Below are positions 27,023 to 35,165 of a DNA stretch of 64,000 nucleotides, one piece after another. Origin of the DNA: Candidatus Poribacteria bacterium (GTDB lineage Bacteria > Poribacteria > WGA-4E > WGA-3G); NCBI GenBank assembly GCA_009841255.1, contig VXMD01000083.1, positions 1 to 64,000 of the forward strand, written 5' to 3'. Positions within the stretch are counted from its first letter, which is position 1; every line of letters begins with the position of its first letter. The position numbers and the translations under genes are program-made. Under the pieces are notes generated by a model. It was given only the letters and a program-made list of their open reading frames with translations. It searched no databases and was not told the origin of the DNA.

Positions 27023-27826
27023 ATGAAATTTATGACGCGATTAACCTTTATAGGACTCAGCTTAATATTGAGCACCTGTCTGCTTGCCACCCCTGGACTC
27101 GCGCAACTCGGGATGAAAAACTTGACGGGCCTCTGGTTGTTCGACGAAGGCAGCGGCGACGTTGCTGCAGATTCTTCAGATAGCGCGCTTGATGCTACGG
27201 TGGTAGGTAGCCCGACATGGGTGAGCGGCGTATTCGGTTCAGGATTAGAACTCAATGGCTCAGATGCTTACGTCGAAGTCCCTGCACACGTGAATCCGAC
27301 AGAGGCTATCACCGTTTCGCTCTGGGTTAAAAGCATGACTGGTGACTGGAATCAGCACGGCTGGATGGTCGAAAAACGGAATGCGTATATCATCCATCCC
27401 AATCAAGGCACCAAAAACGTTTCCTGGCCCATTTGTAACGGTGGCTGCTGGAATAAACCCGGTGGCTGGCGCGACGGAGAAGTCGGACCCGATGACATCA
27501 CCGACTGGCACCTCTATACCACGACTTTCGACAGTGCAACGGGTGAATGGAATATCTATATCGACGGCGTGGCAGAGAGCACAATGGAAATCAATACCGA
27601 TCCACTTGATGCTGACGATGGTGAACTTTATATTGGGCGGGACACCTGTTGTGACGGTAGATTCGGCGATGCCGTCATTGATGAAGTCGCCATTTTCAAC
27701 GTTGCCCTCAGTGCCGCCGAGATCAAAATGATGATGGATAAAGGGCTTTCGGCGCTGCTCCTGACACCGGTTGAACCCGAGGGCAAACTCTCAACGACTT
27801 GGGCGAGCGTTAAACAGCAGTATTAA
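27023..27826 (+). CDS. secreted LamG-domain protein with C-terminal TTWG tag
   Basis: 267 residues. Signal peptide at 1-27 (cleavage near GLAQ), then a concanavalin A-like LamG domain: NLTGLWLFDEGSGDVAADSS, SGLELNGSDAYVEVP, TVSLWVK, VAESTMEI and IDEVAIFNVALSAAEI. The start is fixed by GAGGAG 8 nt before ATG 27023 and by the signal peptide. The last residues GKLSTTWASVKQQY belong to a C-terminal motif shared with six other exported proteins in the window. A rho-independent terminator follows at 27837. Probably binds glycans or matrix proteins outside the cell. Confidence 0.88.
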   Translation: MKFMTRLTFIGLSLILSTCLLATPGLAQLGMKNLTGLWLFDEGSGDVAADSSDSALDATVVGSPTWVSGVFGSGLELNGSDAYVEVPAHVNPTEAITVSLWVKSMTGDWNQHGWMVEKRNAYIIHPNQGTKNVSWPICNGGCWNKPGGWRDGEVGPDDITDWHLYTTTFDSATGEWNIYIDGVAESTMEINTDPLDADDGELYIGRDTCCDGRFGDAVIDEVAIFNVALSAAEIKMMMDKGLSALLLTPVEPEGKLSTTWASVKQQY

Positions 27827-27836
27827 ACCAATCAAG

Positions 27837-27868
27837 AGGCGGGTGATGCGTACTCTCGCCCGCCTTTT
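27837..27868 (+). terminator. rho-independent terminator
   Basis: AGGCGGG (27837-27843), 15-nt loop, CCCGCCT (27859-27865), then TTT. Follows the LamG stop codon directly. Confidence 0.7.
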
Positions 27869-27898
27869 CCCAATTTAAATACGAGGAGATGAAATTAC

Positions 27899-28687
27899 AT
27901 GTTCCTAAGAATATCAGTGTTAACCCTATTCATTGCTTGCCTCTTTGCAGTTGCCCCTTTAACTTTCGCCCAACTTCCATTGGACGGTGTCGTAAGTTAC
28001 TGGTCCTTCGATGACGGCACTATCGCTGGGGGCACCGTTGAGGATGTTTTAGGCGATAACGATGGCGAACTTGAGGGGAACCCGAAACAGATTTCCGGTA
28101 AAGTCGGCAAGGCACTTGAATTCAGCGGCGAGAATTTCGTCCATATTCCCGGCACTGCTTCATTGGAATTTTCGGGTGAAAAAGAGATGAGTGTCGTGGC
28201 TTGGGTAAATGCTGATAGCGACAGTCCTGTGAAAGGTGTTGTCGCTGGATGTTGTGGAACGATTGTTGCACAGCGTGACATCAACGGTTGGGCACTGCGT
28301 TTTGATGGTAGGAATGCCGGACAGGAAATGGAATTCATTGTCACACCCGGATGGCAAGGCGATGGCGGTTTCGGTGCTCCCAAGTTTGATAAAGGGAAGT
28401 GGCATCATCTGGTTGGCGTTGTCGCTGACAAAAAGATGCTACTCTATGTTGATGGTGAATTAGAGAAAGAACAAAATTATAACGGACCTATGACAACCGG
28501 CGGTTCAGAAACTGAGATTGGTAAAGCGAGTGACGGTGGCTTTGTAGGCATCATCGACGAAGTTATGATTTACAGTAAAGCCCTTTCAGCAGATGAAGTC
28601 GAACAAATCTTCGAAGCGGAGGGTCTTCCCGTACAACCCCAAGGTAAACTCGCGACCCGTTGGGCGCAACTTAAATCTTCACGCTAA
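27899..28687 (+). CDS. secreted LamG-domain protein with C-terminal TTWG-like tag
   Basis: 262 residues with a signal peptide (cleavage near TFAQ) and a single LamG domain: VVSYWSFDDGTIAGG, ALEFSGENFVHIP, SVVAWVN, WHHLVGVVADKKMLLYVDG and GIIDEVMIYSKALSADEV. The tail GKLATRWAQLKSSR is a variant of the shared C-terminal tag (Arg for the second Thr, Ala for Gly). ATG at 27899 follows ACGAGGAGATGAAATTAC, a good ribosome site. It is bounded by terminators at 27837 and 28694, so it is likely a single-gene unit reached by its own promoter or by read-through. Confidence 0.87.
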   Translation: MFLRISVLTLFIACLFAVAPLTFAQLPLDGVVSYWSFDDGTIAGGTVEDVLGDNDGELEGNPKQISGKVGKALEFSGENFVHIPGTASLEFSGEKEMSVVAWVNADSDSPVKGVVAGCCGTIVAQRDINGWALRFDGRNAGQEMEFIVTPGWQGDGGFGAPKFDKGKWHHLVGVVADKKMLLYVDGELEKEQNYNGPMTTGGSETEIGKASDGGFVGIIDEVMIYSKALSADEVEQIFEAEGLPVQPQGKLATRWAQLKSSR

Positions 28688-28693
28688 AGTAAT

Positions 28694-28719
28694 ACGCCCT
28701 CTTGATAGGGCGGATTTTT
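28694..28719 (+). terminator. rho-independent terminator
   Basis: CGCCCT-CTTGAT-AGGGCG followed by GATTTTTG, 7 nt after the LamG stop. Confidence 0.7.
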
Positions 28720-28784
28720 GTAGATTCGCCCATCTCTCCTCGCCACAAATTTTGCTGTCCTGTGCGAACTTTTTCACAATTTCT

Positions 28785-28813
28785 TTGACATCAATTCGCT
28801 TCTATGCCATACT
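28785..28813 (+). promoter_or_regulatory. sigma-70-like promoter
   Basis: Consensus TTGACA at 28785-28790, 17-nt spacer, CATACT at 28808-28813. It would serve the oxidoreductase-LamG pair starting at 28942 with a leader of about 120 nt. Confidence 0.6.
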
Positions 28814-28941
28814 AAACAAGTAAGTTCGGGCTTAATTCCAACTGTGGATAGCGATCAGGCGTTTGTTCCTGTCGCTTAGACTTCACCTGAGAAAGGAGTC
28901 TTTCGGCATCGTTTACAAGCCGAAAATTTGCCATCAAAATT

Positions 28942-30000
28942 ATGAAACCTGTAAAAGTAGGTGTAATTGGGTGCGGTGTGATCGGAAGTCGGCATCTCAG
29001 TATCGCATCAGAGGCATCGCATATTGAGTTAGTTGCCGCAGCGGACCTCATCGAGGCAAACAGAACACGTGCCGCTGAGCATTTCAGCCCACCCAAAATG
29101 TATAGCAACGACGTTGATTTACTCAACGACGATGATGTCGAAGCAGTTGTCCTCGCATTTCCGACGCAATACCGGACCGCCATCGCCCTGCGTGCATTTG
29201 AAAGCGGCAAGCACGTGCTGATTGAAAAACCGATCGCGATGAATGCAGGTGAGGTTGAACAACTCATCGCGGCACGGGGTGACTTAATTTCAGGGTGCTG
29301 TTCCTCACGGAAGCGTTTCACGGCATCCGCCCGGCTTGCAACGGAACTCATCACGACGGGTGGTCTGGGTGAACTCCGTACCGTTCATTGCCGCGCCATC
29401 GTAGGTGCAGGAAAAAAGCCGGACACACCCCGTCCCGCCTGGCGATTGATTAAGGCTCTCAACGGTGGCGGTATCCTTGTTAACTGGGGATGCTACGACC
29501 TCGACTACCTACTCGGTATCACAGGATGGCAACTCAAACCACAAACTGTATTTGCGCAAACATGGACCGTGCCGCAGGTGTTCACATCGCATATCGCTCC
29601 CGGCTCCGATGCTGAAACGCATTATACTGCGATTATCCGTTGTGAGGGCGGTATTGTGCTGAGCGTGGAACGCGGTGAGTTCATGACGATGCATTCGCAC
29701 GCAGATTGGGAAATTATCGGCACAGAAGGCTCCCTTAAACTGAATATGCAGGACGGAAAACCGGAAAGCATTATCCATAATCGCACGGCAACAGACGGCG
29801 GTGTAGCGTCTACATCCCTGACAGAAGCGGATGAAACATCCGAAACGGAACACAGCACGCCGTTGTCTGATTTCGCCGCCGCTATTCGAGAGAATCGTCG
29901 ACCCTCAACGAGTTTGGAAAAAGCCCTTGTTGTTCAGAAAATAACCGATGCAATTTACGCTTCCGCAGAAACAGGAACTGCTGTGGAGATAGGAGGATAA
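28942..30000 (+). CDS. Gfo/Idh/MocA family oxidoreductase
   Basis: A 352-residue NAD(P)-dependent oxidoreductase with a standard Rossmann start (VGVIGCGVIGSRH, residues 6-18) and the canonical catalytic EKP at 95-97. NWGCYDLDYLLG near residue 180 places the usual Asp and partner residues of the active site. Unlike the copy at 346, no key residue is missing. It ends TAA at 30000 and the next gene starts at 30002, so the two are translationally coupled. Substrate probably a sugar or inositol derivative. Confidence 0.9.
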   Translation: MKPVKVGVIGCGVIGSRHLSIASEASHIELVAAADLIEANRTRAAEHFSPPKMYSNDVDLLNDDDVEAVVLAFPTQYRTAIALRAFESGKHVLIEKPIAMNAGEVEQLIAARGDLISGCCSSRKRFTASARLATELITTGGLGELRTVHCRAIVGAGKKPDTPRPAWRLIKALNGGGILVNWGCYDLDYLLGITGWQLKPQTVFAQTWTVPQVFTSHIAPGSDAETHYTAIIRCEGGIVLSVERGEFMTMHSHADWEIIGTEGSLKLNMQDGKPESIIHNRTATDGGVASTSLTEADETSETEHSTPLSDFAAAIRENRRPSTSLEKALVVQKITDAIYASAETGTAVEIGG

Positions 30001-30001
30001 T

Positions 30002-30760
30002 ATGAAACCCCGTGGGTTAACAATATTATGCAGTATTTGCTTGAGTCTCATTATTGTCCCGTTTGGCAGTGCCGAAATTAACATCGACGACTTTGCTGGC
30101 ATCTGGCTCTTTGATGAAGGGAAAGGAGCAATTGCTAAAGATTTCACCGAGAACGGGAACGATGGGGAATTTGACGGCCCCAAATGGATAAATGGAAAGT
30201 TCGGCAAAGCACTGGAATTCGATGGAAGTCCGAAGTATGTCATTATTGAGCATAACGACCTCTTCAACTTTGAGGACGATGATTTTACTGTCGGATGCTG
30301 GATGAATTCGGAAAATAAAGATGCATACGTCGTGATCAAACGGAACGGCGGTGCTGGATTCTGGGCGATGAGTTCAAGTATTGACAGAGACACCGGTTTC
30401 TTCATCTTCGAGGGGGGTGGAAATCACATCGACGATGGCAAAACCGATATCGTTGGAAACGGTTGGCACCATACCGTCGCTGTTCGCAAGAAAGGCGTTA
30501 TCTCCTTGTATGTGAACGGCAAAAAGGAGACAGAACGGAATGTCGGCGCAAATATGGATAACCCGGCTATTCTGAAATTCGGTGGCTGGGGTAGCGAAAA
30601 TCTTATTGGCGGATTAGATGAAGTCTTTATCACGAAAAAAGGCGTGGCGTTAGAAGAGGAGGACATCCAACTCCTTGCGGAGGAAGGCTGGGAGGCGGCA
30701 TTAGACGTTTCGGCGAAAGGTAAATTAGCGACGACTTGGGCGACATTGAAAGCCCAGTAG
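30002..30760 (+). CDS. secreted LamG-domain protein with C-terminal TTWG tag
   Basis: 252 residues. Signal peptide (cleavage near GSAE), then a LamG domain: GIWLFDEGKGAIAKDFTENGNDGEF, GKALEFDG, TVGCWMNSE, WHHTVAVRKKGVISLYVNGK and GGLDEVFITKKGVALEEEDI. The tail is KGKLATTWATLKAQ, matching the shared C-terminal tag. The ribosome site GGAGGATAAT overlaps the stop of the upstream oxidoreductase, so a cytoplasmic enzyme and an exported protein are made from one message. Confidence 0.88.
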   Translation: MKPRGLTILCSICLSLIIVPFGSAEINIDDFAGIWLFDEGKGAIAKDFTENGNDGEFDGPKWINGKFGKALEFDGSPKYVIIEHNDLFNFEDDDFTVGCWMNSENKDAYVVIKRNGGAGFWAMSSSIDRDTGFFIFEGGGNHIDDGKTDIVGNGWHHTVAVRKKGVISLYVNGKKETERNVGANMDNPAILKFGGWGSENLIGGLDEVFITKKGVALEEEDIQLLAEEGWEAALDVSAKGKLATTWATLKAQ

Positions 30761-30810
30761 ATGCCAGTCCGTTCTATTACGTTCGGCACACAACATAGAA
30801 ATCGCACAAA

Positions 30811-31290
30811 ATGCGGACAAATTCCAGTTTCCATCTCTCTGAAAGCCATCTCCTGACGAAAGCGTTTCAAGAGAATCGGAGCCTCGTGGTATTGATCAGC
30901 TACGATGGCAAACGATATGTCAGGATTCGCAAAGTGACGCAGTACAACCTCTTGATCCAAGACGAGTTACCGATCTCTAAATTAGAGGTTGTTATGGCTT
31001 ACGCTAGCGAGGACCAGACGCGTATAAAGCCTGATCACCTACTTGACAATCAGGTGAAAGCACTCAACCAGAAGCCGATCAAAAAAATCAGGGACCGGCG
31101 GATCGTTAACATGGTCGTCGCTGTGGGTGATCCAGTGAGGATCGTCCTGCGAACTGGTGACGTTGTTACAGGGTTCTGTAAAGCGGTTTCGCGATACAAT
31201 ATCCTGCTGGACGTTAGAGGTGCCTCTGTGCTGATCTATAAGCACGGCATTCATGAATTGAAGAATTACAGAACGCCGCCATCCAGTTAG
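30811..31290 (+). CDS. tandem Sm-fold (Hfq-like) protein
   Basis: 159 residues that read as two Sm/Hfq-type units. The second (about 104-150) is clear: DPVRIVLRTGDVVTGFCKAV, SRYNILLDVRG, and YKHGIHEL (143-150), corresponding to Hfq Sm1 and the Sm2 motif YKHAIS. The first (about 11-65) shows helix LLTKAFQEN, then VVLISYDGKRYVRIRKVTQYNLLI, an Sm1-like pattern with a weaker Sm2. A basic linker (KKIRDRR) joins them. Hfq usually has one Sm domain in about 70-100 residues and forms hexamers; this could make a trimer of dimers. RNA binding is inferred. Confidence 0.7.
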   Translation: MRTNSSFHLSESHLLTKAFQENRSLVVLISYDGKRYVRIRKVTQYNLLIQDELPISKLEVVMAYASEDQTRIKPDHLLDNQVKALNQKPIKKIRDRRIVNMVVAVGDPVRIVLRTGDVVTGFCKAVSRYNILLDVRGASVLIYKHGIHELKNYRTPPSS

Positions 31291-31361
31291 AAAGATCGAC
31301 TCTATTCTTTAATCCCCGTTCCCTGAGGATGTGGGTGGGAATAAGTTCCTGCCCTTTCTAT

Positions 31362-32348
31362 TTATACAAAAAATTTCTCGGCAACCTCGGCTATGAAATT
31401 CTTGCCCATAACTCGGTAGCCCTCCGCATCTGGATGTAGGGCATCTGGGAGCAGATGTTCGTAATCAGTCCCAAACACACGCAATCCATCAACGTAATGG
31501 ACGTTCCGATCCCCGTGCGATTGAAGCGCCTCAGCAGCGGCTTGCACCTCCTCACGCATCCCCTTGAGATGGAACCCTACGGTGTTTGGCGTCTCCTCCC
31601 TCGGTGGGGAATAGATAGGCGACATCAGGACGAGCGGTATATCTGGATGTTTCTCACGGACAATCTGGACTGTCCCGATAATTGCGGGACGAAACGCACG
31701 TGGTCCTAAACTGGATGCGCCTTGAATGTTAATGCCGAGACACATCGAGATATAATCGGCAGGCAGATCACGGATCATCCGTGCCACCATTGCATCGAGA
31801 TGGCACTGTCCACCGTAACCAAGACAGGTTAGATTCAAATCGTGTTGACGTGCGACAATCGCGGGCCATGTCTGTGTCGGCGATGCCGCTGTCCGACACT
31901 GTGTGATAGAACTGCCATAGGTCACCCATCGGGGTCGAGTGTCGTTGAACGGGTTTAGGGTCGCGCCATTATCTATCTCCAAGTTGCGGAGTTGAAAACT
32001 TCCGAATTGGGGTAGCCACAACTCAATCAATTTTTCCTCACCAGACAACCCGTCAAAAGCAAAACTGTCTTTTTGCGTTAGGTCAAGCGAGGCGACAATT
32101 TCACCCTCACAACAGAGATCCAGCATCCCGCTTTCGTTCTGCGGTACGATACTGCCCGAAATTCGTGTCGTATTGCTCCGAAAACTGATGCGAACGCCCG
32201 CGGGCATCGCCGAACGTTCCAGTAGCGGCTCTGGAAATAGGACATGCATCGGGTGCGGTGTGCGCCACGGCATCACCCACGCCTCGGTTTTCTGCAGAGA
32301 GACAGCCCCCTGCCACGTTAATTGCGGTGCATCCGGCTTCAATTGCAT
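31362..32348 (-). CDS. SGNH/GDSL hydrolase family protein
   Basis: About 328 residues: a beta-sandwich N-terminal domain (to about residue 140) and a C-terminal SGNH hydrolase. Catalytic Ser lies in VTYGSSIT, block II Gly in LGYGGQC, block III Asn in LGIN, and the Asp-His pair in LPDALHPDAEGY. Such enzymes remove acetyl or other acyl groups from carbohydrates. No signal peptide. Start ATG 32348 is supported by GGGAGAA upstream and leaves 25 nt to the epimerase gene, so they are likely co-transcribed. An ATG at 32387 would overlap that gene. Confidence 0.85.
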   Translation of the reverse strand: MQLKPDAPQLTWQGAVSLQKTEAWVMPWRTPHPMHVLFPEPLLERSAMPAGVRISFRSNTTRISGSIVPQNESGMLDLCCEGEIVASLDLTQKDSFAFDGLSGEEKLIELWLPQFGSFQLRNLEIDNGATLNPFNDTRPRWVTYGSSITQCRTAASPTQTWPAIVARQHDLNLTCLGYGGQCHLDAMVARMIRDLPADYISMCLGINIQGASSLGPRAFRPAIIGTVQIVREKHPDIPLVLMSPIYSPPREETPNTVGFHLKGMREEVQAAAEALQSHGDRNVHYVDGLRVFGTDYEHLLPDALHPDAEGYRVMGKNFIAEVAEKFFV

Positions 32349-32373
32349 TGTGTTCTCCCTTACTCCTAAGCAA

Positions 32374-33186
32374 TTAGAGAGTGTCAACTAAGGCGCGCAG
32401 TTGCCGCACCCCCTTCAACATATTCTCTGGTTGTCCCCAGTGCTCAATGCTTGCGGCACCAGTGAATCCGTCAGCGACAAGCGTCTCTAACAACTGCTTA
32501 TAGTGCAACCCTGTGTCGCCAATCGGATCAAGATTTTTCTCACTATTGGGTTTCACATGGACGTGCCGTACCAATCCCTTAATATGGGCGTACCCCTCTG
32601 GCAAGGGGTTTTCTCCGCAGTGCATTCCGTTGTTGACATCCCAGCACGAGGTTAGGGCAGGACTATTTCCGAGTGCATCGATAACAGCGCGCGTCTCTTC
32701 ACAGGTTCCGGCGAGACAGGCACTTTCGTTTTCAAAACAGAGTGTAACGTTCGCGGACTCTGCAACCGGAACCACGAGCGAGAGTTTCTCAACGATGCGT
32801 TCCATATAGTCGTTAATATCCGGGCGTGGCGCGCCTTTGATACGGCGATTCGGATTCCAAAACGTAAATCCTCGAATGATTTGGGTATCAAATGCGTGTG
32901 CCAACGTCGCCATCCGGTCAAAATGGCGTCGATGCTGTTCGTATTCCTGCGGATCGTCAATGGCGCATTTACCGAAAGGTGATCCAACACTCGCAACACG
33001 GACATTATAAGCACTAAGCACATCTTGAACACGCTTCACATCATCATCGTCAATCTCGGTCACGTGCTTTCCCCAAACCCCGCCGCGGATTTCGACGGTA
33101 TTTGCCCCGGCTTGAACACCGAGCTTAATGGCTTCCTCAAAATCGGTTTTAGAAACCTCATCAGCAAAATAGCAAACATCAATCAT
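32374..33186 (-). CDS. sugar phosphate isomerase/epimerase (TIM barrel)
   Basis: A 270-residue xylose-isomerase-like barrel. Metal-site landmarks are LCFENESACL (Glu), CWDVNNGMHCG (Asp), HVHVKPN (His) and ASIEHWG (Glu) in the order expected for 3-keto-sugar or hydroxypyruvate-isomerase-like epimerases. It lies between the SGNH hydrolase and the selenoprotein with short gaps, all on one strand, so it is probably part of a transcription unit reaching up to the sulfatase at 35162. Distinct from the epimerase at 4714. Confidence 0.88.
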   Translation of the reverse strand: MIDVCYFADEVSKTDFEEAIKLGVQAGANTVEIRGGVWGKHVTEIDDDDVKRVQDVLSAYNVRVASVGSPFGKCAIDDPQEYEQHRRHFDRMATLAHAFDTQIIRGFTFWNPNRRIKGAPRPDINDYMERIVEKLSLVVPVAESANVTLCFENESACLAGTCEETRAVIDALGNSPALTSCWDVNNGMHCGENPLPEGYAHIKGLVRHVHVKPNSEKNLDPIGDTGLHYKQLLETLVADGFTGAASIEHWGQPENMLKGVRQLRALVDTL

Positions 33187-33201
33187 TTCAAAAAATGTCT
33201 C

Positions 33202-33831
33202 CTAAAATTTCTTCAATTGTGCAAGTATTGGCTCAGGACCAACGCGCTTACCACTCTTGACATCGAGATATTTCCACGCGATGTTACCATCCTGATTAAC
33301 AATATAGGTCGTTGGGCGTGCCACCTCGACTTCACTTGGGTCAATGACATTATAAGCAGCAATCGTCTTGGTATTTTCATCCGAGAGCAAGAGATAGGTG
33401 GCTTGAAGCATCTGCTGCGTTGAATTAACAGTTGCTATCGGATCAGCACTGATAGCGATCAGTTCGGCACCTTCGGCTTGAATGTCTTCATACCCCTCCT
33501 GCAACTCACCGAGTTGCGCTCGACAGTCGGCTCATGTGCCGGTGCGGTAGAAAACAATAACGAGTTTCTGCCCGCGATACTCCGAAAGACTATGGAATTC
33601 CCCATCACCATCTGGAAGCGAGAAATCGGGTGCGAGTGCGCCGAGGTCCAATCCTTCACCCATAGGGAGTTTTTTCGCTGCGTCCTCTGGCGCTGTTACA
33701 ACATGGGTTGTCCGCTCTGCGTTGCCACAAGCAGAAAAGCAAAAAATAATATAAGCGCACAGAATTGAGAAAGGCACTAAATCAGCCTTCCTCGAAAATG
33801 GCAATTTCAGGTTTACAATCCAATTGTTCAT
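33202..33831 (-). CDS. selenocysteine-containing peroxiredoxin-like (AhpC/TSA) lipoprotein
   Basis: Read through one TGA (33534-33532) the frame encodes 209 residues. The N terminus is a lipoprotein signal (CFSAC, C35). The thioredoxin-like fold runs APDFSLPDGDG, LVIVFYRTGT-U100-ADC103-RAQL, then AISADP, FPL-type strands and PTTYIVNQDG. Relatives have FYRG.WCPYC.QL, so TGA replaces the first Cys of CxxC, as expected of selenocysteine. A hairpin GCAACTC-GGT-GAGTTGC begins 14 nt after TGA. ATG 33831 overlaps the sulfatase stop (TGATG), so translation is coupled. Probably reduces peroxides in the periplasm. selA, selB, selC and selD are not in the window. Confidence 0.85.
33501..33517 (-). promoter_or_regulatory. 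candidate bacterial SECIS hairpin
   Basis: Perfect 7-bp stem with a 3-nt apical loop (GGU in the mRNA), starting 14 nt after the UGA; the first loop G lies 22 nt from it, inside the known bacterial window. The two HMA genes have hairpins of the same layout. Confidence 0.7.
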
Positions 33832-35162
33832 CAGTTTAGATTGCATGTTTCACGTCTCCCTTCATCGTCCTGTGAGTGCATCCAGTGCCGGACATCGGCG
33901 CGCATCTCTTCAAGAATTGGGCGCATCTCCGTATTGAACGCCAAATTGTTGAACTCATACGGGTCCGTCGTCACATCGTATAATTCCTCTACAGGGTGAT
34001 GTTGTGTGAGATAAACGAGTTGTGCCGTTTGCGGATCGGTTTCGGCTTTTTCGACCCAACTGTTCCACACTTCAGCGTGGCTTTCTGGAATGCCTGCAAC
34101 CTCAGTGAAGTGGGTTGTCCATCTGTTTTCAGGCATCAGGTTCAAGATGTATTTGTAGCGTGTCGTGCGGACGCAACGCTGCGGGAATACATTCATGTTT
34201 CCGTCGCGGGTATGTGTGCCGTAGATTTTATCGCGGAAAGTTGTTTGTCGTCCGAGCAGGACATTCTTAAAACTCTTGCCATCTAAACCATCCAATGGTT
34301 CGCCACCAGCGATGTCTATGAGCGTCGGGAAGAAATCAACGTGCGAAACCATCGCATCCGAGACAGTGTTGGCTGGAATCTCGCCGTGCCACTTTGCGAG
34401 AAACGGTAGACGGATACCGGTGTCATACAAGGTCCATTTACAGTGGGGCCACTCGGCACCGTGGTCGGTCGTGTAGATAAAGAGTGTATTATCGGCATAC
34501 CCGTGTGCTTCTAACATTTTATCGACCTCGCCGATGCGGGTGTCCATCGTGGTGATGTCCTGATAGTAGTTGGCAAGTGCACTCCGAGCGATAGGCGTAT
34601 CGGCAATATAGGGCGGTAGCGACAAGGTATCTGGCTCATAGATTTTGTTCGGTTCCCACGTAACATGTGGATTGCTATCGCCAAGGATGAGACAGATGGG
34701 TTGATCTGGATTCTCTTGTCGATGGCTTGAAAGAAAGCGTTCAACGGGCGCGGTGTCAAGCCCTTCTGCCCGATATTTCCGGTTATGTTCGGAGCACTTT
34801 GGAAGGAAACCCCCGATATACTCAAAATCGAAGAGTGTCTCCGGCTTCACATGCGTTTTTCCGGCGATCGCCACGCGATACCCGAGTTCTCGAAGTGTCT
34901 GCGGCAATGCCTCAAGATGGGCGTGGCACTCTGTATGATTGCCCATCGCACCGTGTCGAGCAGGATAAAGCCCTGTATAGAGTGTCGAACGGGAAGGGGC
35001 ACATGTCGGTGTCGGTGTGAAAGCGTGTGTAAAACGGACTCCCTCAGCAGCGAGACTATCCAGATGTGGGGTTTGGATCTGTGTGTTCCCGTAACAACCG
35101 AGGTATTCCCAACCGTGATCGTCAGACAGGTAAACAACGATATTCGGCTTCTTCAATGCCAT
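33831..35162 (-). CDS. sulfatase (formylglycine type)
   Basis: 443 residues. Signature CAPSR at 54-58 (context TPTCAPSRSTLYTGLYPARHG), N-terminal metal site YLSDDHGWEYLGCYG, and TTDHGAEWPH for the second metal half-site. No signal peptide. It differs clearly from the sulfatase at 6979, so the organism targets more than one sulfated substrate. Its TGA stop overlaps the ATG of the selenoperoxiredoxin, and the PhyH gene ends 4 nt upstream, making a tight operon of PhyH, sulfatase, peroxiredoxin, epimerase and SGNH hydrolase. Confidence 0.93.
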   Translation of the reverse strand: MALKKPNIVVYLSDDHGWEYLGCYGNTQIQTPHLDSLAAEGVRFTHAFTPTPTCAPSRSTLYTGLYPARHGAMGNHTECHAHLEALPQTLRELGYRVAIAGKTHVKPETLFDFEYIGGFLPKCSEHNRKYRAEGLDTAPVERFLSSHRQENPDQPICLILGDSNPHVTWEPNKIYEPDTLSLPPYIADTPIARSALANYYQDITTMDTRIGEVDKMLEAHGYADNTLFIYTTDHGAEWPHCKWTLYDTGIRLPFLAKWHGEIPANTVSDAMVSHVDFFPTLIDIAGGEPLDGLDGKSFKNVLLGRQTTFRDKIYGTHTRDGNMNVFPQRCVRTTRYKYILNLMPENRWTTHFTEVAGIPESHAEVWNSWVEKAETDPQTAQLVYLTQHHPVEELYDVTTDPYEFNNLAFNTEMRPILEEMRADVRHWMHSQDDEGRRETCNLN

Positions 35163-35165
35163 GGG

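Noticed and set aside
33202-33504. A separate short gene beginning at the ATG-like codon after the TGA of the peroxiredoxin
   Set aside because: It would start mid-fold, lacks a ribosome site and loses the active site; the upstream half would end right before it.
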